Assembly: GCA_007751475.1 (NCBI GenBank)
Contig: CP036434.1
Location: forward strand, 6,453,524 to 6,517,523
From: Saltatorellus ferox
GTDB taxonomy: Bacteria > Planctomycetota > UBA1135 > GCA-002686595
Length of the DNA: 64,000 nucleotides
Direction of reading: 5' to 3'
Part shown: piece by piece, positions 45,733-54,024 of the stretch
How positions within the stretch are numbered: position 1 is the first letter of the stretch
How the letters are laid out: every line of letters starts with the position of its first letter
The notes under the pieces: generated by a model
Database searches by the model: none
What the model was told of the DNA's origin: nothing
What the model saw: the letters and a program-made list of their open reading frames with translations, nothing else
Made by a program: the position numbers and the translations under genes

Positions 45733-45733
45733 A
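45724..45733. repeat. Target-site duplication, left copy
   Basis: ACCTCGGGGA here is repeated at 47129-47138 on the far side of the IS256-family element. The family usually duplicates 8-9 bases, so the outer bases of the 10-base match may be chance. Confidence 0.75.
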
Positions 45734-47128
45734 TAGAGCAACTCTTCTTCTGTAATTTCGTCCGCGAGGAAGATCAGGCTTGCTCCATGGTGAGGTATTG
45801 ACGGCCGGCCTCCCAATCTTCGGAGACCTCCATGGCCAGGGCAGTGACGAGCCGCAACAGCGCGGCTTCGTTCGGGAAGAGGCCAGCGACTCGCGTTCGC
45901 CTCTTGATCTCTTTGTTGAGCCTCTCGACCGCGTTCGACGTCCGGAGGCGTCGACGATGGCTGGCGGGAGATTGGAGGACAGCGAGTCCCTCGTGGATGT
46001 TTTCTTCGATCCACGCGGCGACCCTGGGCTCCGAGTCCTGGTACTTGACAACGACCGTCTTGATGATCTGCTCGGCGTCGGCCATCGTCGGCGCGTTGAA
46101 GATGGAGCGGAGGTCCTCCGCCACGTCCTTCTTCATGACGATCTTGGAGACGTAGGACTGCGCGTTGCGCTGCATGTGGCACTGGCATCGTTGCCAGGCA
46201 ACGCCAGGGAAGACGGATGCGAGAGCGGCCTTGATGCCGGGGTGGTCGTCACTGGTGAAGAGGCGCACACCATGCAGTCCACGGAGGACGAGCGACTGCA
46301 GGAACTCCCGCCAGTGGACCTCAGCTTCGGAGGTGGCAACGCTGACGCCGACGATCGATCGCTTCCCGTCCTCTCGTACCGCCATGGCGACGAGAACAGC
46401 CGCCGTGACCACGGAGCCGCCGATCCTCACCTTCTCGTAGCGTGCATCGAGCACGAGGTAGGGACAGGCGCCGATGGGGCGACTCCTCCACGAGGAGATC
46501 TCTTCGTCGAGGAGCTGAGTCGCGCGTGAGACTTGAGAAGATGTGATCTTGAGCCCGCAGAGCTCCTCAGTGACCCTCTGAACGCGGCGTGTCGAGACGC
46601 CGTTGATGTACATTTCTGCGATCGCGAGCTTGAGAGCCCTCTCGCCACGTTCTCCTCGCTCGAGGGCGTTCGGATAGAAGCGCTCTCCGCCCTCGGCGGC
46701 TTCCCGAACCTGCGGGATGCGCAGCTCGAGCTCGCCGACACGAGACGCGACGCGCTTGGGCTTGAACCCGTTCGCGTACCCGCGCCTGGACTCTGCGCGT
46801 TCGTACGGCGCGGCGTTCAGGTAGTCGGAACGTTCGATCAGCATGGCTTCGTTGAGCAGGATCTGGATCGCCTCAGCGAGACGGTCGAAACCGTGCTCAG
46901 TCAGAAGTTCCAGGACGAGGGAGATCTTGTTAGCGTCGGCTTCGTGGTGAGGCATCGTTGGTCGAGTGGGGTTGTGGTTAACACCACGAAAGCCAACGAT
47001 GGCCTCCCACGCAACCGGCACGTGACGAATCGGCCCCTCAGGGGTGAGGGCCGATCCCTCACGCGCCTTGCAGGTTCAGATGGTCAGTCGAGCCGAAGCC
47101 GAAATTACAGAACAAGTGATACACCCCC
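45733..47128 (-). mobile_element. IS256-family insertion sequence
   Basis: About 1.4 kb, holding one transposase gene on the minus strand. Near the ends are inverted copies of TTCTGTAATTTCG (45749-45761) and its complement (47100-47112), with weaker similarity outside them. Flanked by a direct repeat of ACCTCGGGGA. It lies within a secreted-protein gene whose frame is restored on removal, so the insertion is clean and probably recent. Confidence 0.85.
45774..46955 (-). CDS. IS256-family (mutator-type) transposase
   Basis: A 393-residue DDE transposase. N-terminal region: RRGYANGFKPKRVASRVGEL, a helix-turn-helix-like segment. Catalytic domain: first aspartate in YLVLDARYEKVR, second in LFTSDDHPGIKAAL, the C/H signature VAWQRCQCHMQRN typical of the family, and the glutamate in NAVERLNKEIKRRTRV. 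Length (about 400 residues) is standard and there are no frameshifts, so it may be active. I chose the ATG at 46955 (PHHEADANKISLVLELL); the frame stays open to 47021. Confidence 0.93.
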   Translation of the reverse strand: MPHHEADANKISLVLELLTEHGFDRLAEAIQILLNEAMLIERSDYLNAAPYERAESRRGYANGFKPKRVASRVGELELRIPQVREAAEGGERFYPNALERGERGERALKLAIAEMYINGVSTRRVQRVTEELCGLKITSSQVSRATQLLDEEISSWRSRPIGACPYLVLDARYEKVRIGGSVVTAAVLVAMAVREDGKRSIVGVSVATSEAEVHWREFLQSLVLRGLHGVRLFTSDDHPGIKAALASVFPGVAWQRCQCHMQRNAQSYVSKIVMKKDVAEDLRSIFNAPTMADAEQIIKTVVVKYQDSEPRVAAWIEENIHEGLAVLQSPASHRRRLRTSNAVERLNKEIKRRTRVAGLFPNEAALLRLVTALAMEVSEDWEAGRQYLTMEQA

Positions 47129-47138
47129 ACCTCGGGGA
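47129..47138. repeat. Target-site duplication, right copy
   Basis: ACCTCGGGGA, matching 45724-45733, directly after the IS256-family element. Confidence 0.75.
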
Positions 47139-47752
47139 CGTGGACTCCAGGTGTGACGACAAGGATCGGTATTGAAATCCGCAGTACAGCGCCGACCTTG
47201 CGGATCTACCAGGATGGTGTGGTCATCTTCGAAGGGGCGGACATGGCGGCAGCCTATCCCTTCGGATTCCCTGCTACGGGAATGGCGCAACTCCGGCTGA
47301 GGCGAGGATCCTCGAGCCCGGGCGCGACCAGCTTCATCTTCCTCGACAATCTGAGCCGGGAGCCGGGCAGGGTCGTGCAGTACTGTGATGGCGGCCCTTC
47401 GGGCGTTTCAGCCACTGCCCAGGGATCTCTTTCCCCTGGCGCCAATCAGTTAGAGCTGGTTGCCTCTGGGCTTCCCAGCACGAGCTTCGGCATTTTCTTT
47501 GCCGGCAGCGAGGCCACCTCTTCGCTGGTCGCCGCCGGATTGTTCTGTGTTGGTGGCAGCGTCTTCCGGGCTTCCGGGGCGGAGCTGCCGGACGCGATGG
47601 GAGTCCGGACCGTGAACCTCGACCTCTCCTCGTCTCCCGGGTCTTCGATTCTGCCTGGCACCGCTTGGCACTTCCAATACGCGTTCAGCTCGAGCGGAAA
47701 CCCAACAGGTGTGGAGTTCAGCAGCGGCGTGCGAGTTGAATTTGGACTGTAG
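47138..47752 (+). pseudogene. Secreted LamG-like protein, 3' half with shared C-terminal module
   Basis: Continues the gene broken at 45732. It encodes TWTPGVTTRIGIEIRSTAP and a LamG-like end (IYQDGVVIFEGADMAAAYPF, GATSFIFLDNLSREPG), then a compact form of the module: YCDGGPSGVSATAQGSLSPG, GLPSTSFGIFFAG, LFCVGGSVFR, GTAWHFQYAF and EFSSGVRVEFGL. The stop is at 47750-47752, and IS91-like sequence begins within a few bases of it. The original protein would be about 350 residues and secreted. Confidence 0.82.
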
Positions 47753-47756
47753 ATCC

Positions 47757-48901
47757 CGGAATCCGAACTTCGTGATGATGCGTTCTTTCCTGGCCTGAAG
47801 GCTGCCTCGGTGAAGACGCTGGTGCTCTTCGGTCCTGGTTCAGGGCAGCCGCTGAAGCGCCTCATCGACCCTGATCTTGCCAGGGCGTTCCAGTCGTCGG
47901 GTTGGGGGAGTCAGTACGTGCCGCCTCCGCTGGTGGTGAACGCAGGCGGGTTCTCGTTGCATGCGGCGACGCTGATCCGGAAGGGCCAGCGAGCGCGGCT
48001 GGAGAAGCTCTGCCGCTATCTGACGAGGCCCGCCATCAGCCTCGAGCGCTTCGAGGTGCGTCCCGATGGGATGGTATCGTGGCTGCTACGCAAGGCTCGG
48101 CGGGATGGGACCAAAGGATTCGTCATGAAGCCGTACCAGTTCCTCGGGCGGCTTGCGGCGATTGTGCCGCATCCCCGAGAGCATCAGCTGACGTATCAAG
48201 GGGTGCTGGCTCCGGCCGCGAGGGCGGCCCCGATCACCGCTGCGCGATCAGGTGGTACCGCGCCCGGTGGTTCGGAAGGAGCCGAAGGCGGCAGGCGCCG
48301 CGGAAGACGGCGCCTCGATGGGGCCTGATATGGGGCCTCTGGAGCCGCCGAAGAGTCAGAGGTACATTCGCTGGGCAAATCTCTTGGAGAGGGTGTCTTC
48401 AGAGGATGTTCTCCGCTGCCCGCGCTGCCGCGGGCGTCGGCGCATGATCTCGGTAATCACGGACCCGCAGACAGCGCGGAAGGTCTTGGAGGTGGTGAGA
48501 GCGGCGGCGAGGAGATCATCCGATTCGCCCGGTAGGGGAGACCCGTCATCGCCAGGGCCGAGCCGTTCCCCACCGGCAGAGCCCGAGTTCCGAATACCGA
48601 TGCCGCCTCGGCAGGGGCGGCTGGACTTCGGGAAGTAGGGCGGAGCGAAGCGGCGCGCGGGCTATCGGGCTCGGTGAAATGAGATCAGCCAGCACTCCTG
48701 GGGAGGGTGCTGGCTGCAGGCCGTGGTGAAGCGAACCGGTGGTGCCGTTCGAAGGGGGTGAAATCGGGCGAGTTCGGCTCAGCGAAGAGCCCGATCGCCG
48801 CTCGGACGCTCCCGCGTGGCCCGCGAGGATGGGGGCAGCGAAGAATCGGGCCCCAGGCTACGATGGTGGCTGTCGTGACACCCCGCTTGGAAGTCCGACC
48901 C
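47757..48901 (+). mobile_element. IS91-like element, copy C (inverted relative to A, B and D)
   Basis: Contains the 3' half of the transposase gene and the common end region, finishing at the terminus near 48901. On the reverse strand the end reads GGGTCGGACTTCCAAGCGG, slightly divergent from the GGATAGGACTTCC of the other copies and preceded by GAAC. Sequence divergence is greater than between copies B and D, so this is an older or separate lineage. Confidence 0.75.
47775..48638 (+). pseudogene. IS91-family transposase, 3' part, frameshifted
   Basis: The first frame encodes LRDDAFFPGLKAASVKTLVL, GWGSQYVPPPLVVNAGGFSL, LCRYLTRPAISLERFEVRPD and RDGTKGFVMKPYQFLGRLAA. Near 48220-48255 a one-base shift moves the reading to the frame with VVRKEPKAAGAAEDG, DVLRCPRCRGRRRMISVITD and the end PPRQGRLDFGK. 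This copy keeps the CPRC pair that is RPRC in the copies at 36366 and 54290. N-terminal half, including the HUH motif, is absent. Confidence 0.78.
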
Positions 48902-48919
48902 GTTCAGCGAGTGAGACTA

Positions 48920-49255
48920 GGCAAAGAGCGCTGTGGTCGTCGGCGCAGAGCGCGTAAGGATTGGGAACGGCAGTGCCCCGCTTTGGGTCATCCCCGAGTC
49001 GATCCTCTGGGTGGAGTCTGCGGGCTAGTGCACATGCGCCGGCGGACCGCCCATGTCCGGGCGGGGATCGGCCAGGTAGAAGAACAGCTCGCGCCCAGCG
49101 GCTTCGTGCGTGTCCACCGCGGCGCGCTCGCTAATTCGAACTCCGCGGAAGCGCTACAGGTGAACGCAGGGGAGTATTCACTTCGGCTGCAGAACGGGAG
49201 TTCGGTGCCCGTGAGCCGCCGGCGCCTAGACCGGGTACGCGCAGCTCTTGGGTAA
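48920..49255 (+). pseudogene. LytTR DNA-binding domain remnant, 5' truncated and frameshifted
   Basis: One frame gives VGAERVRIGNGSAPLWVIPE followed by SILWVESAG, and after a shift near 49026 the next gives VHMRRRTAHVRAGIGQVEEQ, FVRVHRGALANSNSAEAL and EYSLRLQNGSSVPVSRRRLD. Together they match the LytTR domain of response regulators (I-x-W-I-E-A-x-G, F-V-R-V-H-R-S, VPVSRRY). The receiver or membrane part is missing; the IS91-like terminus lies about 20 bases upstream. Inactive. Confidence 0.65.
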
Positions 49256-49411
49256 AGGCGGCACCGTACCGCCGCTGCCGGAGCGTCTTGCCAGGTAAGC
49301 GCACCCGCCATAAAGTGGAGTGTGGCCGCCTCCTTTGCTCTGGCTCGCACCAGCTTGGAGGGACTCGTTGGCCAAGAACTCTTCCCAGCCCCGTCCGCCC
49401 CGCGAATCCCC

Positions 49412-51034
49412 ATGCGCTTCCACGTCATCTTCAGCGCCGCGCTCTCGCTCCTCGCAGCGACCCCCGCAGCATCGCAGTCCCCAGATTTTGTCTGGACGAG
49501 TACTAAGACCCTCTCGCCAGCCTACGACACAGGGCGCGACATCCTTCCAACAGCCGACGGTGGGTACTTCCTTCAGGGCTTCGCCACGATCGACAATTAT
49601 CCAAGGACCATCATCCTGCGCTACGACGCGGATCACCAGGAACAATGGCGCCAGTCCTACGGTGGGCCAGCCCTGACGATGTGGGTCTCCGACTTTTGTT
49701 CGGATGGAGCAGACGGACTTCTGATGGCGGGAGTCATCGACGGGGCCGGCTATGCCGATCCTCCACTTGGCGGCGCCGATGGCATCGTGATTCGACTGGA
49801 CCCCCAAGGCAATGCACTCTGGTCCCGTCGGATCGGTGGCACTGGATCAGATCGAGCCTACGGGATCGTAGAAGACGGGTCCGGAGGCGCGCTCGTGGTA
49901 GGCACCACGAACACTCCGTCTGGTTTCGGTGGTCTTCCCCACGGTCCCCTCGACATGTTCGTGACTCGCTACGACGCCAACGGCAACCAGATCTGGGTCG
50001 CAAGGGACGGCATGCTGGGCCGATTAGAGTCGCTCGAGGACGTCACACCGGACGGCTCTGGCGGTTACTTCTGCGTTGGCGGTTCGCACACGTCCGCCAT
50101 GATGAGTTGGGACCCTGCGGGCATCCTTGCCCGCGTCGACTCGAATGGCGTATTCCAGTGGGTGGAGCGCGCGCTGCCCGACATTGAACTCCGCGGTGCA
50201 AGCGCTGACGGCGCTGGTGGTGTCGTGGCGGTGGGCACTGATTACCTAGATGACCGAGGCCTCCTCGTACGCGCGGACGGCAACGGCACCGTCCAATGGA
50301 CGACGCCCCTCGTCGCGATTGGGTCCTTCGTGAACGCGTGGGAAGTCGAGCGACTTTACGACGGCTCGTTCCTCACCGCAGGGTTCGCCCGCGATACGGG
50401 CCCGCAGGCGCACCAGACGGCTCACTTGCTCGTCCGCTTCGACCTGCAGGGGGCTCGCGTCGCCCAGTACGTCGTTGATCCGTCCACCACCGAATTCTCC
50501 GCGCTCTACGGCCTGGCCCTCGACGGTGCAGGCAGCGGCTACATCACCGGTTACGTGCCAGCAGGCGCTGGAGTGCACGACACGTTCATGGCGCGCTTTG
50601 CGATCGACCCACTCGGACTGACGGGCTGCACCGGCCAGCCAAACTCCACGGGCGTTGGCGGACGAACGCAAGTCCTAGGGACCCCCTCGCTAGCCGACAA
50701 CACCGCGACGGTCTTCGCGACCGACCTCCCTCCGAGCACGCTAGGCTTCTTCATTGCCAGCACGACGACTGGATTCGTCCCCAACGCAAGCGGAGGCCAA
50801 GGAACCCTCTGCATGGGCGGCGCCATCGGCCGTTTCGCGCGCGCTGGCGAGGTCCTCGTCTCTGGCACCGACGGCCGCATGCACCTCGAACTCGACCTCG
50901 GCGACTTCCCCACACCGACGGGCAACACCGCCGTCGTGGCGGGAGAGACCTGGCACTTCCAAGCCTGGCACCGCGACGCCAACCCCACGTCCACGACGAA
51001 CTTCTCGGGGTCGGTGGCCGTCACCTGGAACTGA
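49412..51034 (+). CDS. Secreted beta-propeller-like protein with shared C-terminal module
   Basis: Intact, 540 residues. Signal peptide RFHVIFSAALSLLAATPAAS. The body has repeating blades with GGYFLQGFATIDNYPRTIIL, GADGIVIRLDPQGNALWSRR, DMFVTRYDANGNQIWVARDG and HLLVRFDLQGARVAQYVVD, similar to SBBP/PQQ-like delayed propellers. The last ~130 residues are a clear module: GCTGQPNSTGVGG, TDLPPSTLGFFIAS, GQGTLCMGGAIGRFARAGE, GETWHFQAWHRD and TTNFSGSVAVTWN. The ATG at 49412 starts the signal peptide; upstream in-frame sequence back to 49322 lacks features. A MITE lies 54 bases after the stop. Confidence 0.82.
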   Translation: MRFHVIFSAALSLLAATPAASQSPDFVWTSTKTLSPAYDTGRDILPTADGGYFLQGFATIDNYPRTIILRYDADHQEQWRQSYGGPALTMWVSDFCSDGADGLLMAGVIDGAGYADPPLGGADGIVIRLDPQGNALWSRRIGGTGSDRAYGIVEDGSGGALVVGTTNTPSGFGGLPHGPLDMFVTRYDANGNQIWVARDGMLGRLESLEDVTPDGSGGYFCVGGSHTSAMMSWDPAGILARVDSNGVFQWVERALPDIELRGASADGAGGVVAVGTDYLDDRGLLVRADGNGTVQWTTPLVAIGSFVNAWEVERLYDGSFLTAGFARDTGPQAHQTAHLLVRFDLQGARVAQYVVDPSTTEFSALYGLALDGAGSGYITGYVPAGAGVHDTFMARFAIDPLGLTGCTGQPNSTGVGGRTQVLGTPSLADNTATVFATDLPPSTLGFFIASTTTGFVPNASGGQGTLCMGGAIGRFARAGEVLVSGTDGRMHLELDLGDFPTPTGNTAVVAGETWHFQAWHRDANPTSTTNFSGSVAVTWN

Positions 51035-51080
51035 TGCTGGGTAGCCGCGGCGTGCGCGACAACTGACAGTTTCGCAACAC

Positions 51081-51479
51081 CTACACCGTGAGCGGTACCA
51101 ACCCGTAGCCGATTTCGCCACTCAGCTCATCGGGCCTGAATGGCACTTGCCCGAAGGAACGCGCCTCGCCCATGGTGATGTGCCATCCAGGCAACCCACC
51201 ATGCGACTGAGTGGCGGAATCAGCTACGGGTCGGTACCGATCAGGGCGCTCCATGGCCACCGTGAGCGCTCCTATCGCATCGAGGAGCTCCTGCGTTCCC
51301 ACGGAACTGGCACCTTCCACGGGAAGAAAGACAGGCGCAGCCTCTTGGTTGTTTCCAGCCGCTCCGCCGAGGGCGAAGAAGAGAACCAGGAACGTCGCGA
51401 GACCAGCGGTGATTCCCGCGACAAGGCTGACGAGCAGAAGCGAAAGCAGGGGGCTTCCTGCTGAAGTTGAGTTTCGCAT
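51081..51479 (-). CDS. Small single-pass membrane protein with a MITE-derived C-terminus
   Basis: A 132-residue frame. Residues about 10-38 form one membrane helix (LLSLLLVSLVAGITAGLATF), followed by a short periplasmic or cytoplasmic stretch. From about residue 80 onward the coding sequence lies inside the 155-bp MITE at 51089-51243 (HITMGEARSFGQVPFRPDEL), so the native C-terminus has been replaced. The remaining ~78 codons look like a genuine small protein of unknown function. It is divergent from no obvious partner; the MITE ends just before its stop. Confidence 0.5.
   Translation of the reverse strand: MRNSTSAGSPLLSLLLVSLVAGITAGLATFLVLFFALGGAAGNNQEAAPVFLPVEGASSVGTQELLDAIGALTVAMERPDRYRPVADSATQSHGGLPGWHITMGEARSFGQVPFRPDELSGEIGYGLVPLTV
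51089..51243. repeat. 155-bp MITE, copy 2
   Basis: Same element as 44794-44948 with two base differences. It has the same 37-base inverted ends and lies downstream of a gene with the C-terminal module, overlapping the 3' end of the small membrane-protein frame. The two copies share no extra flanking sequence beyond one or two bases. Confidence 0.9.
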
Positions 51480-51576
51480 GGCGGCAACGCTACCAGACCC
51501 GCCAGGCGACGTCTTTGCGGTCGTCCGCGCCGCTACCGCTACCGCTACCGTGTCGCTTCTCCGTTCGGCCAGACAG

Positions 51577-52596
51577 CTACTTGAACGTCACGGCCAGGGA
51601 CGACGAGAAGTTGGTCGGGAACCCAAGGGGTAGGCTCGGGTTGTCTCTATGCCATGCCTGGAAGTAACGCGTCTCTCCCGGCGCGATGGACTCGGAGCCG
51701 AGTGGGGTGGGAAGATTCGTGAGGTCCAGGGCAAGGCTGAGCACCCCGCCGGGCCCTGAGTTCTGCACTTCGCCCGGGCCGACGAAACGGCCGACTGGAC
51801 CGCTCACGCAGAGGAAGCCAAGGAAGCCGCCGGGGTTGAGCACGAAGCCGTTGCTCGGCGCCACGAGGAAGAAGCCGAACGTGTTCGCCGGGAGCCGATC
51901 GGCGCTGAGGGTGAAGCTGTTGTCGGTGACCGCGCGACTCCCGATCCCGAGCAGACGTCCGGGGAGTCCGCTGGAGTTGGGAAAACCCGGACAGCCAGCC
52001 TCTCCGCTGAGATCAAGCTCCAGCGCGTCCACTTCGATGAGAGCGAGCAGCTGGTCGGACACGTCGATCACGCTGATAGTGGCCGTCAAACCGAGCGCCA
52101 GACTCGCCTCGATCCGCGTGGGCAGGAGGCCGATCTCAGGAGAAGACCACGCGTCTCCCTGGGCGTCGATGACCGACAGGACCACGCGTGAATCGCCCGG
52201 CGGAAGGCCCGAGGTGAGCTGCAAGGACTGCTCAAAGGAGATCGAGTCCGGTTGCCCCATCACTCCGTTGACGATGGTGAGCGGCGTCAGCGTAGAGGTG
52301 ACTGCGCTTGAAAGCAGCCAGCCAAAACCAGCGTCGATTCGGTTGACCCCAGGGAGCGTGTCGTAGGCAAGACCCTGGGCACCCACCTGGGTCGGCGCGG
52401 TGGAGAGGTCGACTCCCAGGGCGCCCGAGACCACCACACCCGTGGCGAAAGGGCTGTTGAACGGGAGGGAAGGCTCCGTCCAGACGACCTCGCCGATGAC
52501 CGACAGCCGGCCGCTCTGGGGCAGCGTCTGGGCAGAAACCGGGAAGGCGGGGGGAGTGAGCGCGAGCAGAGAAAGAAGCGTGAGCATGGAAGGCAT
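51577..52596 (-). CDS. Secreted protein with shared C-terminal module
   Basis: Intact, 339 residues. The signal peptide LTLLSLLALTPPAFPVSAQ follows the start; ATGs at 52596 and 52587 are both possible. The first 220 residues are a beta-rich domain I do not recognise (GRLSVIGEVVWTEPSLPFNS, DSISFEQSLQLTSGLPPGDS). The module follows: GCPGFPNSSGLPGRLLGIGS, DRLPANTFGFFLVA, GFLCVSGPVGRFVGPGEVQN, GETRYFQAWHRD and TNFSSSLAVTFK. Secreted; the role of the N-terminal domain is unknown. Confidence 0.78.
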   Translation of the reverse strand: MPSMLTLLSLLALTPPAFPVSAQTLPQSGRLSVIGEVVWTEPSLPFNSPFATGVVVSGALGVDLSTAPTQVGAQGLAYDTLPGVNRIDAGFGWLLSSAVTSTLTPLTIVNGVMGQPDSISFEQSLQLTSGLPPGDSRVVLSVIDAQGDAWSSPEIGLLPTRIEASLALGLTATISVIDVSDQLLALIEVDALELDLSGEAGCPGFPNSSGLPGRLLGIGSRAVTDNSFTLSADRLPANTFGFFLVAPSNGFVLNPGGFLGFLCVSGPVGRFVGPGEVQNSGPGGVLSLALDLTNLPTPLGSESIAPGETRYFQAWHRDNPSLPLGFPTNFSSSLAVTFK

Positions 52597-52635
52597 TGAG
52601 CAAGGATGAAAGATCGGCGCGACGTCCATGGCGGT

Positions 52636-52920
52636 TCAGAAGTACGTTGCGCGCTGTTCCCGCCGCAGGCCATAGCGTGCCTCAGCGCTCGCCACGAGCG
52701 AGACGGCGGCAGCATCGGCGGCGCCGAAGCGCTCGAAATTCTGGCGCGCGGTTCGCAACGTGATGTGGTTCGGGCCCGACACCGTGTCCAGGGCGTCGAG
52801 GTCCTGGCCGTCGTCCTCCCAGTAGCAGACGGGGCAGATCTCGAACCCACCCCTCTCCTGCAGCGCATAGTAGTCGCAGCAGGGGCACTGGGCGGATCCT
52901 TCCTGTATTCGTGCCGTCAT
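52636..52920 (-). CDS. CPCC-family cysteine-rich protein
   Basis: A 94-residue soluble protein with two CxxC-type pairs: QCPCCDYYALQERGGFEICP and CYWEDDGQD, followed by GPNHITLRTARQNFERFGA. This is the pattern of the small CPCC cysteine-rich family, probably zinc-binding; several members are found near toxin or immunity genes but the function is not established. It is 9 bases after the truncated sulfotransferase gene on the same strand and may share its transcript. Confidence 0.8.
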   Translation of the reverse strand: MTARIQEGSAQCPCCDYYALQERGGFEICPVCYWEDDGQDLDALDTVSGPNHITLRTARQNFERFGAADAAAVSLVASAEARYGLRREQRATYF

Positions 52921-52929
52921 GCGAACGCG

Positions 52930-54024
52930 TCAGTCGGCGCTATCGATGACGCCATACTCGGCGAGAGCGCGCTCCATGGGCTTCAGGTGCGCTTCGTAGC
53001 GCTTCCAGCGCCCGACGGACGAGCTGTAGAGCGGCTGGCGCACCTGGGTCGCGCTCGCCGAGTTGACGCGTCGTTCGGTGTTGTGGAAGTCGAGGCAGCG
53101 GTCGCTCCAGGGAAGACCCAGGAATTCGAGCAGCTTGCGCGTCTCGCCCTCGAGGTCCGTGACCATCGACTCGTACTTGACCTCGTGGATCGCCCCGGGC
53201 ATCACGGACTTCCAGTGGTCCATGAGGCGCGTGGACTCGAATATCATCGCCGCGATCTCCTTGAAGTCGTAGACGAAGGGCACCTCGGACGTGAAGAGCG
53301 TGGTGTAGCAGCCGAACGCGTTGTCGAGGGGGTCCCGCGTCGCATGGATGATGCGCGCGTTCGGGAGCGCGCGGTGCAGCGTTCCCAGGTGGATGTAGTT
53401 CGTCAGGAATTTATCGACGACGCGGTCCGCTTCGGGCGCGCGCTTCTTCAGCGACAGCGCGTACGCGCGGCCGATGGTGGCGAGGTCGTCGTCGCCGAGG
53501 AGACTCAAGGAGCGCATCCGGAACTTTGGATCGTCGATGAACGGGTCGAGGGCGCGCGGGAGGTCGGGGACCTCGCCGACGCCTTCGACGTCGGGGTGGC
53601 TCGCGAGGACCTGATCGATGAGCGTCGAGCCCGAGCGCGGCATGCCGACGACCAGGATCGGAGCGTCCCCGGGTGCGCCCGCGGCCGGGCCCTGGCCGAT
53701 GAGCTCGGCCGACTGGAGCTCGATGGTCTCGTCGATGAGACGCCGAAGGTCGGTTGCGCTGAACCGGAGGGTCCCGCGGCGGGCGCGGTTGCCGCGCTCG
53801 AAGTGAGTGAACGCGTCGTCGGTCTGCCCGACCTGGTCGAGCGCCCGAGCGATGGCGAAGTAGATGGCGGCGCGCTGGGGGTTGTTGCGCGGCATGCGCT
53901 TCAGGAGATCGCGCATCTGGGCGAGGTCCGGATCGTCCGCGCTGGTGAATGTCTTGAGTCCCGCGAGGTGCCGCCAGGCGTCCGCGTAGTCCGGTGCCAG
54001 CTCGACGGCGCGGCGGAAGCTGAC
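52930..54024 (-). pseudogene. TPR-sulfotransferase, 5' truncated by IS91-like terminus
   Basis: About 364 codons remain. They begin in the middle of a TPR (FRRAVELAPDYADAWRHLAG), with further helices including DAFTHFERGNRARRGTL, then a sulfotransferase domain: PAPS 5'-phosphosulfate loop LVVGMPRSGSTLIDQVLAS, the 3'-phosphate region IHATRDPLDNAFGCY and WSDRCLDFHNTERRVNSAS. The catalytic C-terminal domain is whole. At 54024/54025 host DNA gives way to the element end, from which a GTG at 54063 would supply 13 foreign codons in frame, so a hybrid protein could be made. The native N-terminal TPR repeats are lost. Confidence 0.8.
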
